Shown: positions 18,553 to 26,775, counted from the first letter of the stretch. The stretch is DNA of 64,000 bases from Burkholderiales bacterium (GCA_003963005.1 RXJW01000084.1:1-64000); one strand, 5' to 3'. The notes: generated by a model not told the origin, from the letters alone. Numbers and translations are program-made.

Positions 18553-18574
18553 GCCGTCGCCCGCAGGCGACGGC
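18553..18574 (-). terminator. Hairpin after the fasciclin cluster
   Basis: Perfect 9-bp stem GCCGTCGCC (18553-18561) with GGCGACGGC (18566-18574) around CGCA. Reading leftward it is followed by TGTTGTCCTTTC, a weak U-tract. It probably ends the fasciclin transcript. Confidence 0.6.
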
Positions 18575-18597
18575 CGACACACCCAGCTGGGTGCGGC

Positions 18598-19050
18598 TTA
18601 CTTCGGCAGCACGACGCTGTCGATGACGTGGATCACGCCGTTGTCGGCGGTGATGTCGGTGGCCGTGACCTTGGCGTTGTCCACGGTCACGCCGCCGGTC
18701 GTGCCGATCGTGAGCTCACTGCCTTGCACGGTCTTGACCTTGCCGGCCTTGACGTCCTTGGCCAGGACCTTGCCCGGCACGACGTGGTAGGTCAGCACGG
18801 CGGTCAGCTTGGCCTTGTCCTTGAGCAGCGCGTCGAGATCGGCCTTCGGGATCTTGGCGAAGGCGGCGTCGGTCGGCGCGAACACGGTGAACGGGCCCGG
18901 GCCCTTCAGCGTGTCGACGAGGCCGGCGGCCTGCAGCGCCGTGGCAAGAGTCTTGAAGTTGCCGGCCGCGACGGCGGTGTCGACGATGTCCTTGGCTTGG
19001 GCACCGGCAGCCGCAAGGGCCAGCGTGGCGAGGGCGAGGTACTTCTTCAT
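18598..19050 (-). CDS. Secreted single-domain fasciclin protein
   Basis: 150 residues: a signal peptide ([14 protein letters not shown]) and one FAS1 domain with the H1 box [13 protein letters not shown] and the H2 region [16 protein letters not shown]1 domains mediate adhesion to matrix or surfaces. It is the last of three fasciclin genes on this strand; a 75-base gap with a GC-rich hairpin separates it from the four-domain gene. Confidence 0.93.
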   Translation of the reverse strand: MKKYLALATLALAAAGAQAKDIVDTAVAAGNFKTLATALQAAGLVDTLKGPGPFTVFAPTDAAFAKIPKADLDALLKDKAKLTAVLTYHVVPGKVLAKDVKAGKVKTVQGSELTIGTTGGVTVDNAKVTATDITADNGVIHVIDSVVLPK

Positions 19051-19125
19051 GGGTCGGTTGCTTTCGTTGCGAGGGGGGAGGGAAGCCAGCAGGCCAGCCC
19101 GGTCGGGCCGGCCCGCCGAGGGGGA

Positions 19126-20919
19126 TCAGGGACGCGGCAGGATCACCTTGTCGATGACGTGGATGACGCCGTTGCTGGCCAGCACGTCGGTCGCGGTGAT
19201 GTTGGCGCGGCGCGCACGCTGGTCGGTAATGGCCAGGCTGGCGTTCACGGTGAAGGTGTCACCCTGCAGCGTGGTGATGGCGGTGTTGACCGGCACGTCG
19301 GCCTTGAGCACGCGACCGGCAACGACGTGGTAGGTCAGCACCTTGGTCAGCAGCGGCTTGTTCGCCAGCAGGTCGGCCTTGGTCACGCCCAGCTCGGTCA
19401 GCAGCGCCACGAAGGCGTCGTTGGTCGGGGCGAACACGGTCAGCGGGCCCGGTGCGGCAAGCGCATCCTGCAGGCCGGCAGCCACGACCGCTTCAACCAG
19501 GATGCTGAACTGCGGCAGCGAGATGGCCGTCTGCACGATGTTCTGGTTGGCAGGCAGCAGCACCTTGTCCAGCGAGTGGATGACGCCGTTCTTCACGCGC
19601 AGGTCGGTGAAGCCGATGTTGGCGCGGCGGTTGCGGCCGTCGGTCACGACCAGGGCACCGGCATTGGCATCGATCTTGAAGATGCCACCGGCCAGCGGCG
19701 TGATGGCCTTGCCCACCGGCACCTGGCTCGACAGCACCTGGCTGCCCAGCACGTGGTACTGCAGCACGGCCGTCAGCAGCGGCTTGTTGGCCAGCAGTTG
19801 CTCCTTGGTGACGCCGAGTTCGGTCAGCAGCGCGGCGAACGCCGTGTTGGTCGGGGCGAACACCGTCAGCGGGCCGGCGCCGGAGAGCGCATCCTGCAGG
19901 CCGGCGGCCACGACGGCCTCGACCAGGATGCTGAACTGCGGCATGCCCTGCAGCTGCTGCACCAGCGTGCGCTGGCCGGGCAGCGTCACGTCGCTGGGCA
20001 GGATGACCTTGTCGATGGTGTGGATCACACCGTTGCTGGTGAGCGTGTCGGTGCCGGTGATGGCGGCCTTGCGCCCGAGGCGGTCGGTGATGGCCAGGCT
20101 CGCGTCCACCGTGAAGGTCTGACCTTCCACGGTGGTGATGGCCGCACCCACCGGCACATCGGCCTTCAGCACGCGGCTGGGCACGACGTGGTAGGTCAGG
20201 ATCTTGCTCAGCAGCGCGGTGTCGGCGAACAGGGCTTCCTTGCTGACGCCCAGCTCGGTCAGGGCGGCGGCGAATGCCGTGTTGGTTGGCGCGAACACCG
20301 TGAACGGGCCGTTGCCGGACAGCGTGCCCTGCAGGTTCGCCGCCACGACAGCATCCACGAGGATGCTGAACGGCGCCGCGGCCTGTGCGGTCTGGACGAT
20401 GTTCTTGTCGGCCGGCAACAGCACCTTGTCGAGCACGTGCAGCAGGCCGTTGGTGGCGACCAGGTCGGTCTGCGTGATCGTGGCCTTGCGGTTGCGGCCA
20501 TCGGTCACGACGAGCGCGCCGGACACGCTGTCGACCTTGAAGAAGCCACCGCCCACCGGGGTGATGGCCTTGCCCAGGGGCACCGCGCTGCGGCCCACTT
20601 CAGCGGACAGCACGTGGTACTGCAACACGGCGGTCAGCAGCGGCTTGTTGGCGAGCAGCTGGGCCTTGGTGAGGTTCAGTTCCGCCAGCAGCGCCGCGAA
20701 CGCATCATTGGTCGGCGCGAACACCGTGTACGGTCCGGGTGCGCTCAGGGTTGCCGTCAGGTCGGCTGCGGCAATGGCTTCCGCCAGCACGCTGAAGCGG
20801 GCGTCGTTGCGCACGAGGTCGGCGAGCTTGGGCGATGAGCCACTGCCGCCGCCGCAGGCCACGAGGCCTGCCATCAGGCTGGTCATCACCAGGCCTTTGA
20901 TCCAATTCAACAGTCGCAT
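19126..20919 (-). CDS. Lipoprotein with four fasciclin domains
   Basis: 597 residues. A lipobox (LVAC, Cys22) and a Gly/Ser linker are followed by four FAS1 domains at about 31-168, 177-309, 326-456 and 463-595. Each has a TVFAPTN H1 box, a YHV segment and a terminal NG(V/L)(I/L)H..DKV(I/L)LP. Domains 3 and 4 share long identical stretches (QFSILVEAVVAAGLQDAL), so the array grew by recent tandem duplication. It is likely an outer-membrane-anchored adhesin. Confidence 0.93.
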   Translation of the reverse strand: MRLLNWIKGLVMTSLMAGLVACGGGSGSSPKLADLVRNDARFSVLAEAIAAADLTATLSAPGPYTVFAPTNDAFAALLAELNLTKAQLLANKPLLTAVLQYHVLSAEVGRSAVPLGKAITPVGGGFFKVDSVSGALVVTDGRNRKATITQTDLVATNGLLHVLDKVLLPADKNIVQTAQAAAPFSILVDAVVAANLQGTLSGNGPFTVFAPTNTAFAAALTELGVSKEALFADTALLSKILTYHVVPSRVLKADVPVGAAITTVEGQTFTVDASLAITDRLGRKAAITGTDTLTSNGVIHTIDKVILPSDVTLPGQRTLVQQLQGMPQFSILVEAVVAAGLQDALSGAGPLTVFAPTNTAFAALLTELGVTKEQLLANKPLLTAVLQYHVLGSQVLSSQVPVGKAITPLAGGIFKIDANAGALVVTDGRNRRANIGFTDLRVKNGVIHSLDKVLLPANQNIVQTAISLPQFSILVEAVVAAGLQDALAAPGPLTVFAPTNDAFVALLTELGVTKADLLANKPLLTKVLTYHVVAGRVLKADVPVNTAITTLQGDTFTVNASLAITDQRARRANITATDVLASNGVIHVIDKVILPRP

Positions 20920-21015
20920 CGGAGTCTCCTCAGGTCGATCGAGAGTGAGTCAGGCCCCGACGCCCGCGTGGGCGCCGAGTTCAGGGAAACAGGGGGCGGC
21001 GGTGCCGCAGGCGTG

Positions 21016-21870
21016 TCAGTCCGTGGGCGGCAGCAGGGCTTCGCTCAAGCGGTGCAGCAGGCCATTGCCACAGGGCTGGTCACTGCCGCGGGCCAGCGGC
21101 AGGCTCAGGTCACCGCTGCGCAGCAGACCCAAGGCTTCCAGGCTGATGTCGTTCAGGCCCAGCGTCCGCAGGCGACCGGCCCAGGGCAGCTCGCTGCTGG
21201 CCCAGCGCCCCGGCACGATGTGATCCAGCAGCAGGGCGCGCAGCCGGGGCGTGTCCTGCCAGAACGCCGCGGCACTCAAGCCCAGACGCGCAGCGGCGCG
21301 GTCCAGGCCAGCGTCGCTCGGCGCGAACAGCGTGAACGGGCCACCGCAGCCCAGCAGGTGATTCAAGCCGCAGCGGTCCAGCGCATCGGCCAGCCGTGCC
21401 AGGGTCGGATCGGTGGACACACGCTGCCAGAGCGTCACGCTGGCGGCTGCCAGCGGGCGGTCGATGGCCTGCACGCGCAATTGCTGGCGCAACTGCGGCC
21501 GCCCGACGAGACGCACGGTGCGGCCTTCGGCATCCACCCAGCCCGGGCCCTGCTCCGCGCGGCGCAGCACGCTGCCGTTGAGCAGCGGCAGCACGCCGTC
21601 GTCCTGCGGCGATGCGAGCGTCATGTGGCCCAGCAGCCAGCGCTGCAGGGCTTCGGGCGCCATGTCGGCAGGCCGCAGGCCGGCCGAGTCCAGCGCGGCA
21701 TCGGTCGGTGCCAGCAGGGTCGTGCCGAACGGGGCCTGCAGCAGCGCGCCGAGCGAGGCGTGGCGCAGGGCGTCATCCAGCCACTGGCAACCCGGCGCCG
21801 GCGCGGACGGCGACGGCGGCATCAGCGTGACCTGCCAGCTCGGCAGCCAGAACTTCCAGGCGTTGAACAT
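21016..21870 (-). CDS. Divergent two-domain fasciclin-like protein
   Basis: 284 residues. Two degenerate FAS1 units: TTLLAPTDAALDSAGL near 50-65 and GPFTLFAPSDAGLDRAA near 178-195, the second ending NGLLHRLSEALLP. No signal peptide is obvious. It begins 36 bases from the 18-bp palindrome and is the first gene of the fasciclin unit, so it would respond first to the TetR regulator. Confidence 0.8.
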   Translation of the reverse strand: MFNAWKFWLPSWQVTLMPPSPSAPAPGCQWLDDALRHASLGALLQAPFGTTLLAPTDAALDSAGLRPADMAPEALQRWLLGHMTLASPQDDGVLPLLNGSVLRRAEQGPGWVDAEGRTVRLVGRPQLRQQLRVQAIDRPLAAASVTLWQRVSTDPTLARLADALDRCGLNHLLGCGGPFTLFAPSDAGLDRAAARLGLSAAAFWQDTPRLRALLLDHIVPGRWASSELPWAGRLRTLGLNDISLEALGLLRSGDLSLPLARGSDQPCGNGLLHRLSEALLPPTD

Positions 21871-21905
21871 GCGGCACCTCGTTCAAGAACTCGAATGCCT
21901 GCAAT

Positions 21906-21923
21906 GTGAACTGATCAGTTCAC
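21906..21923. promoter_or_regulatory. Perfect 18-bp palindrome, candidate TetR operator
   Basis: GTGAACTGATCAGTTCAC is a perfect inverted repeat in the 144-base gap between the divergent fasciclin and TetR genes. The segment is AT-rich against its surroundings. Size and position fit a TetR-family operator controlling both directions. Confidence 0.75.
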
Positions 21924-22002
21924 TAAGTCAACTGTGTGGTCTATTTCCTGAAACATCCATTTTCCAATGGGACTACTCAGTACAAAACCTGACCGACCAC
22001 CC

Positions 22003-22008
22003 TAGAAT
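22003..22008 (+). promoter_or_regulatory. Candidate -10 box TAGAAT of tetR
   Basis: TAGAAT ends six bases before the ATG at 22015, so the transcript would be leaderless or nearly so. No good -35 hexamer is visible. Confidence 0.45.
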
Positions 22009-22014
22009 GAAGTC

Positions 22015-22620
22015 ATGTCTGCACGCCCACGTTTCCGAGAGCAGTTTCTGCAAGCCCGAGAAGACGCCATCGTCGAATCGGTGAACCGTCTGTTGGCCGA
22101 GAAAGGCTTCGAGGCCATGACGGTGGACGAGGTGGTGGCCGACGTCGGCATCGCCAAGGCCAGCCTGTACAAGCACTTCACGTCCAAGGAAGAGCTGGCC
22201 GCTGCCGCGATGGTGCGGGTGCTGGACCGGGCGCTCGAGGAAGTGGCGCGGCTGCGCGGCCTGGAGCTTTCCGCGGCGGCCCGCCTGCAGGCCGTGGCGC
22301 GCTGGGCCTACGAGCAGCAGATGGCCGGCCAGATGCCCGCCCTGCCGTCGCAGAATTCCACGCTGCGTGCGACGCTGACCGGCGACAAGGCCTACATGGA
22401 CCGGCTGATGCAGCTGTCCGACGACCTCGGCGCCTGGATCGTGCAAGCCCAGGGTCAGGGCGAGCTCAACCCTGCGCTGCCGCCCGAGCTGGTGCTCTAC
22501 ACGCTGTTCGCCCGCGCCTGCGACCCGGTGCTGGGCGTGATGCGGGCCAGCGGGGCACACACCGACGCACAGATCGTCGACTGGCTGGTCGCCACCTGCT
22601 TCAAGGGCCTCGCGCCCTGA
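22015..22620 (+). CDS. TetR/AcrR family transcriptional regulator
   Basis: 201 residues. The N-terminal helix-turn-helix is clear (LLAEKGFEAMTVDEVVADVGIAKASLYKHFTSKEELAAA, about residues 22-60). The variable helical C-terminal domain would bind an unknown ligand. Divergent from the fasciclin genes with a palindrome between, it most likely represses them and itself. Confidence 0.92.
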   Translation: MSARPRFREQFLQAREDAIVESVNRLLAEKGFEAMTVDEVVADVGIAKASLYKHFTSKEELAAAAMVRVLDRALEEVARLRGLELSAAARLQAVARWAYEQQMAGQMPALPSQNSTLRATLTGDKAYMDRLMQLSDDLGAWIVQAQGQGELNPALPPELVLYTLFARACDPVLGVMRASGAHTDAQIVDWLVATCFKGLAP

Positions 22621-22640
22621 ACGCAGTCCGGGGCGCCTCC

Positions 22641-22646
22641 TAGAAT
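22641..22646 (+). promoter_or_regulatory. Candidate -10 box TAGAAT of rpe
   Basis: TAGAAT lies seven bases before the rpe ATG, the third such start-proximal hexamer in the chromosomal part. The -35 would fall in the end of tetR and is not recognisable. Confidence 0.4.
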
Positions 22647-22653
22647 TCGGGGC

Positions 22654-23343
22654 ATGGCCGCCCCAGACTACCGCATCGCCCCCAGCCTCCTGTCCGCCGA
22701 TTTCGCCCGCCTGGGCGAGGAGGTCCGCAACGTCCTGGCGGCCGGCGCCGACTGGATCCACTTCGACGTGATGGACAACCATTACGTGCCCAACCTGACC
22801 TTCGGGCCGATGGTGTGCGAGGCGCTGCGCCCCCATGCGGTGAAGCCCGACGGCACGCCCGCGGTCATCGACGTGCACCTGATGGTGCAGCCCGTGGACA
22901 GCCTGGCGCAGGCCTTCTGCCGCGCCGGCGCCGACATGGTGACCTTCCACCCCGAGGCCAGCGCCCACGTGGACCGCACGCTGCAACTGATCAAGGCCGA
23001 GGGCAAGCAGGCGGGCCTGGTGTTCAACCCGGCCACGTCGCTGGACGTGCTGGAGTGGGTCATCGACAAGGTCGACATGGTGCTCCTGATGAGCGTGAAC
23101 CCCGGCTTCGGCGGGCAGAGCTTCATCCCGTCGGCCCTGAAGAAGCTGCAGAAGGCGCGCGAGATCATCGATGCGAGCGGCCGCGACATCCGCCTGGAGA
23201 TCGACGGTGGCGTGAAGGTCGACAACATCCGCGAGATCGCCGCCGCCGGCGCCGACACCTTCGTCGCCGGATCGGCCATCTTCGGCAAGCCGGACTACCG
23301 CGCCGTCATCGACGCCATGCGCGCCGAACTCGCGAAGCGCTGA
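22654..23343 (+). CDS. rpe: Ribulose-phosphate 3-epimerase
   Basis: Interconverts ribulose 5-phosphate and xylulose 5-phosphate in the pentose phosphate pathway and Calvin cycle. 229 residues, full length. All family motifs are present: [31 protein letters not shown] (metal ligands), [24 protein letters not shown] with the catalytic Asp, and VAGSAIF. The host gene that follows is cut by the prophage. Confidence 0.97.
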   Translation: MAAPDYRIAPSLLSADFARLGEEVRNVLAAGADWIHFDVMDNHYVPNLTFGPMVCEALRPHAVKPDGTPAVIDVHLMVQPVDSLAQAFCRAGADMVTFHPEASAHVDRTLQLIKAEGKQAGLVFNPATSLDVLEWVIDKVDMVLLMSVNPGFGGQSFIPSALKKLQKAREIIDASGRDIRLEIDGGVKVDNIREIAAAGADTFVAGSAIFGKPDYRAVIDAMRAELAKR

Positions 23344-23348
23344 ATCCC

Positions 23349-23396
23349 ATGTCTGCCGTTCTGCTGGTCTGCACCGCCAACATCCGTTGCGGCTGA
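23349..23396 (+). pseudogene. Prophage-truncated low-molecular-weight protein tyrosine phosphatase (5' fragment)
   Basis: Fifteen codons, MSAVLLVCTANIRCG then TGA. The first twelve match the N-terminus of LMW-PTP enzymes, whose catalytic P-loop reads VCTGNICRSP or VCTANICRSP. After Ile12 the sequence departs (RCG, stop) just where the catalytic Arg should be. The integrase gene lies 26 bases beyond. The rest of the host gene would be beyond the right end of the prophage, outside the window. Confidence 0.75.
23370..23396. other. Probable left attachment site of the prophage (attL)
   Basis: Host coding identity with LMW-PTP genes ends at about 23384, and phage-like sequence with the integrase begins immediately after. 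The exact core cannot be set without the right junction. TGCACCGCCAACATC (23370-23384) is the last stretch consistent with the host gene. Confidence 0.6.
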
Positions 23397-23422
23397 CTTC
23401 TCCCATGAGCAGCGAGCGCTGT

Positions 23423-24541
23423 TCACATCTTGTTCACTTGCCGTTTATTTGGGTCGAGCGGTTTGACCGTCACGCGAATCGCTTCTGACCCGCGCGGATC
23501 CGCGTAGAGCTCGGCCGTCTTCTCGTCCTGGTGGCCCAGCAGCTCCTTCGTGTCCACGTTGCCCTGGGCCTTGTAGAGGCGCTTCGACAGGCTGCGGATC
23601 TCGTGGAAGGTGGGTGCGTTCTCGGCCGGCAGCTCGGCCAGTTCGTAGGCCCGGCGGAAGGCCTTGCTGATGGTGTCCACCCAGACCTGCGAACCGGCCG
23701 GCGCGTTCCCGAAGTTGCGCGTGTGGTGCACGATGAACCGGCTGGCCACGCCGCTGGTGTTTTTGATCACCTGGCGCAGCACCAGGCCGGCGACCACCAG
23801 CTCAAGGTCGAGCGGGATCGCGATGAGCACACCGGTCTTGCCGCGGCGGAACTGCAGACAGTCGCCCACGACATTGGCGCGGCGCTCCAGGCCCGAGATC
23901 GTGTCGCGGTCAGCACCGGTGACCAGCGCCAGGTCCATGGCCTTCCCCAGCCAGCCATTCACCTGATCCGCCTTCGCCCGCACGGCGCGGAAGTCATCGA
24001 GCGACAGCCGCCGGCGCTTCACCGTCACAGCCGGCGTGCGCGTGGACTCGGCCGGGTTCGACTGCATCCAGCCGAGCTGCATGCCGCGCTGGCACATGGT
24101 GACCAGGCGTGATCGCACGGCTAGCGCCAGACGCGCCTTCTTCTCGACCTCCTCGATGGGCTCGATCAGCTCGGCGCAGTGCTGGGTGCGCAGGTCGGCC
24201 ACCGGCATGCTGCCGACGGCGGCCACGATGCGCTTGTCGAGCGACTTGTGCGAGCGGCGCGTGTTCGCGGCTGCCGCCAGCGGGATCTTCGCCAGCAGCG
24301 CCTGAACGGTCCGACCGTCCACAGCTGGCGGCGGCGCGGCCATCTTGTCGAGCAGCGTCGGCGCCATGGCTTCGACCTTCAGGTTCGCTGCCAGAGCCTG
24401 GGCCTTCGCGCCCTGCAGCGACACGCGGCCGATGGGAATCGTGCGGCCGTCGGGGTGGCGCCAGACGTAGTAGCCCTCGCGGGGCTCGTACAGCCCACGT
24501 GGCCACCCTCGGCGGTGTGCGTTGCGCTTCGCTGCGTTCAT
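23423..24541 (-). CDS. int: Lambda-type tyrosine integrase
   Basis: Catalyses site-specific integration at attB. 372 residues. The N-terminal arm-binding domain (RGWPRGLYEPREGYYVWRHPDGRTIPIG) is the lambda Int type. A central core-binding domain follows. Catalytic residues: Arg in TGADRDTISGLE, Lys in RRGKTG, FHEIRSLSKRLY (HxxR), LLGHQDEKTAELY (H and nucleophile Tyr). Its 3' end lies 26 bases from the host junction and its start overlaps xis by four bases, the classical att-int-xis order. Confidence 0.95.
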   Translation of the reverse strand: MNAAKRNAHRRGWPRGLYEPREGYYVWRHPDGRTIPIGRVSLQGAKAQALAANLKVEAMAPTLLDKMAAPPPAVDGRTVQALLAKIPLAAAANTRRSHKSLDKRIVAAVGSMPVADLRTQHCAELIEPIEEVEKKARLALAVRSRLVTMCQRGMQLGWMQSNPAESTRTPAVTVKRRRLSLDDFRAVRAKADQVNGWLGKAMDLALVTGADRDTISGLERRANVVGDCLQFRRGKTGVLIAIPLDLELVVAGLVLRQVIKNTSGVASRFIVHHTRNFGNAPAGSQVWVDTISKAFRRAYELAELPAENAPTFHEIRSLSKRLYKAQGNVDTKELLGHQDEKTAELYADPRGSEAIRVTVKPLDPNKRQVNKM

Positions 24542-24756
24542 GCGGGCTCAGTCTCCTCCAGGAAGCGCGCCATGGCGCCGCGCGGCGTCGCATCGGTGAT
24601 GCGCTTCGCGTCCGGGTCCACGTAGTAGCCCTTCCCCACCTTCTCCGGCGCGGGCACGATCTGCGCCGCCCTCACCCACTGGCGCAACGTCCACAGGGAT
24701 GGCGGAGGGTCGTAGTGCAAGGCGGCCCAGTCGGCCAGCGGGATTTTCTTGGTCAT
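24538..24756 (-). CDS. xis: Excisionase (lambda Xis-like)
   Basis: 72 residues, the size of lambda Xis. The alignable winged-helix core is PPPSLWTLRQWVRAAQIVPA and the following KVGKGYYVDPDAKR, against lambda's RRPRSLETVRRWVRECRIFPPP. It should bend attachment-site DNA to drive excision. It overlaps int (ATGA) and the upstream gene by four bases each, so int, xis and that gene form a coupled unit. Confidence 0.88.
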   Translation of the reverse strand: MTKKIPLADWAALHYDPPPSLWTLRQWVRAAQIVPAPEKVGKGYYVDPDAKRITDATPRGAMARFLEETEPA

Positions 24757-25274
24757 GCCGGCGTCCTCTCTTCGCTGTCAGCGCGCATCCGCGCCAATTG
24801 CTGTTCAGACCAGTGCGCGGCCGCTCGGGCGATGTCGGTGGGCACCTGGCGGGCCAGCGCGTCCATCACGTCGACGCCGTGCCGGGCCAGCTGCAGGCCG
24901 GTCCCGTCGAAGCCCACGCGGCCGGTGCGGCGCCAGCGCGCGATCAAGTCCAGGCAGAGCTGCAGCTGCTCGCCCATGTCGTCCTGGCCAAGGCCGGCCA
25001 GGTCCGCGGCGTGCGACCACATCAGCACGTTGGCCTCCCAGTCCCAGAGCGTCTGGGCCGTGCCCTGGCCGCTGAGGATCTGCGCCAGGGTGTCGGCATG
25101 CGCGATCTGGAGCGACAGCACGTCGCCGCGGCCCAGCGGCTGCAGCGCGTCGGCCGGGCGGCTCTGCGGGGCCGGGAAGGCAGCCTGCAGGGCAAAAGCG
25201 AGGCGCCTGTCGGGCAGCAGGTGCGGCTTTGTGAGCCGCTTCCTGGACTCAGATATGGTTGAGCTTCTTTTCAT
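24753..25274 (-). CDS. Early phage protein of unknown function
   Basis: 173 residues, mostly helical; a middle segment with Trp and Met (LWDWEANVLMWSHAADLAGLG) and an acidic C-terminus. No family was recognised. It is coupled to xis by a four-base overlap. Its ATG lies 12 bases from the divergent start of the next gene, so the promoters of one or both lie inside coding sequence. Confidence 0.65.
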   Translation of the reverse strand: MKRSSTISESRKRLTKPHLLPDRRLAFALQAAFPAPQSRPADALQPLGRGDVLSLQIAHADTLAQILSGQGTAQTLWDWEANVLMWSHAADLAGLGQDDMGEQLQLCLDLIARWRRTGRVGFDGTGLQLARHGVDVMDALARQVPTDIARAAAHWSEQQLARMRADSEERTPA

Positions 25275-25285
25275 GGGAGGCAGCC

Positions 25286-25672
25286 ATGGCAGACGAAACC
25301 AAGGGCCCAGTTGTCATCAGCAACGCCGGCAAGATCGGCACGATCGTGATCGGCAATTCGCAGGTGATCGGCGCGGACCTCGTGCACAACGTCGGAGAGA
25401 TCGGATCGATCTCCATAGAGAAGATGCTTCATGCCAAGAGCCGAGAGGACTTGCTCGCCCTGGTCGTGAAAGAGTTGTCGACCTTTGCTGACGACCTGAC
25501 GGCGATCGAGCGCGCCCAGCTGCAGGACGTGCAGGCTGACGTCGCCAAGGCCGAACCGGAAAGGGTCAAGGCCACGGTCGGATGGCTCGGCCAGCTTGCC
25601 CAAAAAGTTGCGACGGAGGCGGCTCTCGAAGGCACCAAGATGCTGATGCGCGCCTACGGCGTGTCGCCGTGA
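25286..25672 (+). CDS. Lone plus-strand protein with beta-repeat N-terminus and helical tail
   Basis: 128 residues, the only plus-strand gene among the leftward early genes. GGGAGG lies seven bases before the ATG. Residues 8-45 are a repetitive beta stretch (VVISNAGKIGTIVIGNSQVI, then GEIGSISIE). Residues 50-125 form a charged helical domain with a form common in small bacterial proteins that pair a GNNxVIG-type beta module with a helical tail, some near defence genes. A lysogen-expressed accessory gene is plausible. Function is not known. Confidence 0.7.
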   Translation: MADETKGPVVISNAGKIGTIVIGNSQVIGADLVHNVGEIGSISIEKMLHAKSREDLLALVVKELSTFADDLTAIERAQLQDVQADVAKAEPERVKATVGWLGQLAQKVATEAALEGTKMLMRAYGVSP

Positions 25673-25689
25673 CGACTTGAGCTGACGCA

Positions 25690-26145
25690 TCACGCCACCT
25701 CCAGCGCCGGCAGGCCCACCGCCGAGCGCGGCACGTCGAACCAGCCCAGCTGGCCCTTCCACGGCACGAAGGGCAGCGGGCGCGCGTTCGCCAGCACCAG
25801 GCCGTGCGGCCCCGTGAAGAACCGCGACGGGTGGTCGACCACGCAGTCCACCAGGGTCGCCACGCCCACGATGCCGCAGCGGGGCACCTGCTGCTGATCG
25901 CGGAAGTCGGGCAGCTCGATTCCCATCTCGTCGCGCAGGTAGGTCGCGCACTCGATGTAGTCGCGCTGCACCAGTCCGACGCCGGCGTGGATCAGGAACT
26001 CGCCGCGCCACGGCGTGGCCCAGTCGCGGTTCTCCACAGGCTTCATCAGGTCGCGGGCCAAAGCCTCGGCGCGCTCGGCCGGCGTCTTCAGGTCCGGGCG
26101 GGTGATGAGCAGCACCAGGGGCTGGCGAATGCTCAGGGTGCGCAT
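25690..26145 (-). CDS. ASCH domain protein
   Basis: 151 residues beginning MRTLSIRQPLVLLI, the usual ASCH opening. VENRDWATPWRGEFLIHAG carries the conserved basic/aromatic pocket, and GIVGVATLVDCV follows. ASCH domains bind RNA or modified nucleosides, and some have nuclease or amidase activity. ATG at 26145 is chosen because homologues begin there. It abuts the stop of the gene upstream. Confidence 0.85.
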   Translation of the reverse strand: MRTLSIRQPLVLLITRPDLKTPAERAEALARDLMKPVENRDWATPWRGEFLIHAGVGLVQRDYIECATYLRDEMGIELPDFRDQQQVPRCGIVGVATLVDCVVDHPSRFFTGPHGLVLANARPLPFVPWKGQLGWFDVPRSAVGLPALEVA

Positions 26146-26771
26146 CAGTCGGCATCCTTGTGCTGTACCGGGGGCTGGGAAGCTGCGGCCTGCTTTGCAT
26201 GCAGCTTCTCGGCGCACGCGCGGCAACTGGTGGCGCGCTTGTCCAGGCCGGCAAATGTGCCGTTGCAGCGGAAGCACCGGCTCATGTAGTTGCCTGGCGC
26301 GTAGCCGTAGGCCTTGAGGTGAAGCCAGTCGGGCTCGGCCTGCTGTGCCTTTGTCGGCCACATGCTCGCAACCTGTGCATCCACCATGCCAGTCATGGCA
26401 CCAGGGACAAACAGCGGCTCGGCCTGCTGCGCAGGGGCGGCTCGATACAGTGGCACGACCTCAACGTCAGCGGCGTATGGGTTGCCTTCGCGTACTTGGT
26501 CCGCGTACTCGCGGGCGAAATCCTCGCGGCGGATGGCCTTGTCAACAATGGGCGCCCGCTGGCTTATGACGGCGTACCAGAATGGCTCGGCCACCTGGGC
26601 GCGCAGCCGCTCCAGCTCGTCGCACAGGGGGCCAACAACAGCATGGAAAGCCTGAAAGACCTTCTTGGTCTCGCTGGCGCCCCCGCCGTCCGAGTCCCAC
26701 TTCAGGCGATCAAGTTCAGCTTCAAAGACGTGTTCAAGGCGCCAGGCTTCGGCAATGTCAGGTGTGGTCAT
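26145..26771 (-). CDS. Phage protein with C-terminal zinc finger
   Basis: 208 residues. The middle segment (EPFWYAVISQRAPIVDKAIR; VEVVPLYRAAPAQQAEP) is a module seen in many temperate-phage early proteins. The C-terminal CFRCNGTFAG...SCRACAEK has two CxxC pairs suited to zinc. Possibly nucleic-acid binding. No specific role is known. Confidence 0.7.
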   Translation of the reverse strand: MTTPDIAEAWRLEHVFEAELDRLKWDSDGGGASETKKVFQAFHAVVGPLCDELERLRAQVAEPFWYAVISQRAPIVDKAIRREDFAREYADQVREGNPYAADVEVVPLYRAAPAQQAEPLFVPGAMTGMVDAQVASMWPTKAQQAEPDWLHLKAYGYAPGNYMSRCFRCNGTFAGLDKRATSCRACAEKLHAKQAAASQPPVQHKDAD

Positions 26772-26775
26772 GTGT

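Noticed and set aside
18628-20838. A 736-codon open frame on the plus strand opposite the fasciclin genes
   Set aside because: Codon composition is that of antisense high-GC DNA (runs of His, Gly, Val, Arg), it has no domain and no ribosome site, and the opposite strand encodes clear FAS1 domains.
23397-23460. A tRNA gene as the integration target
   Set aside because: No tRNA-like cloverleaf or CCA-type 3' end is visible around the junction; the interrupted frame is LMW-PTP.
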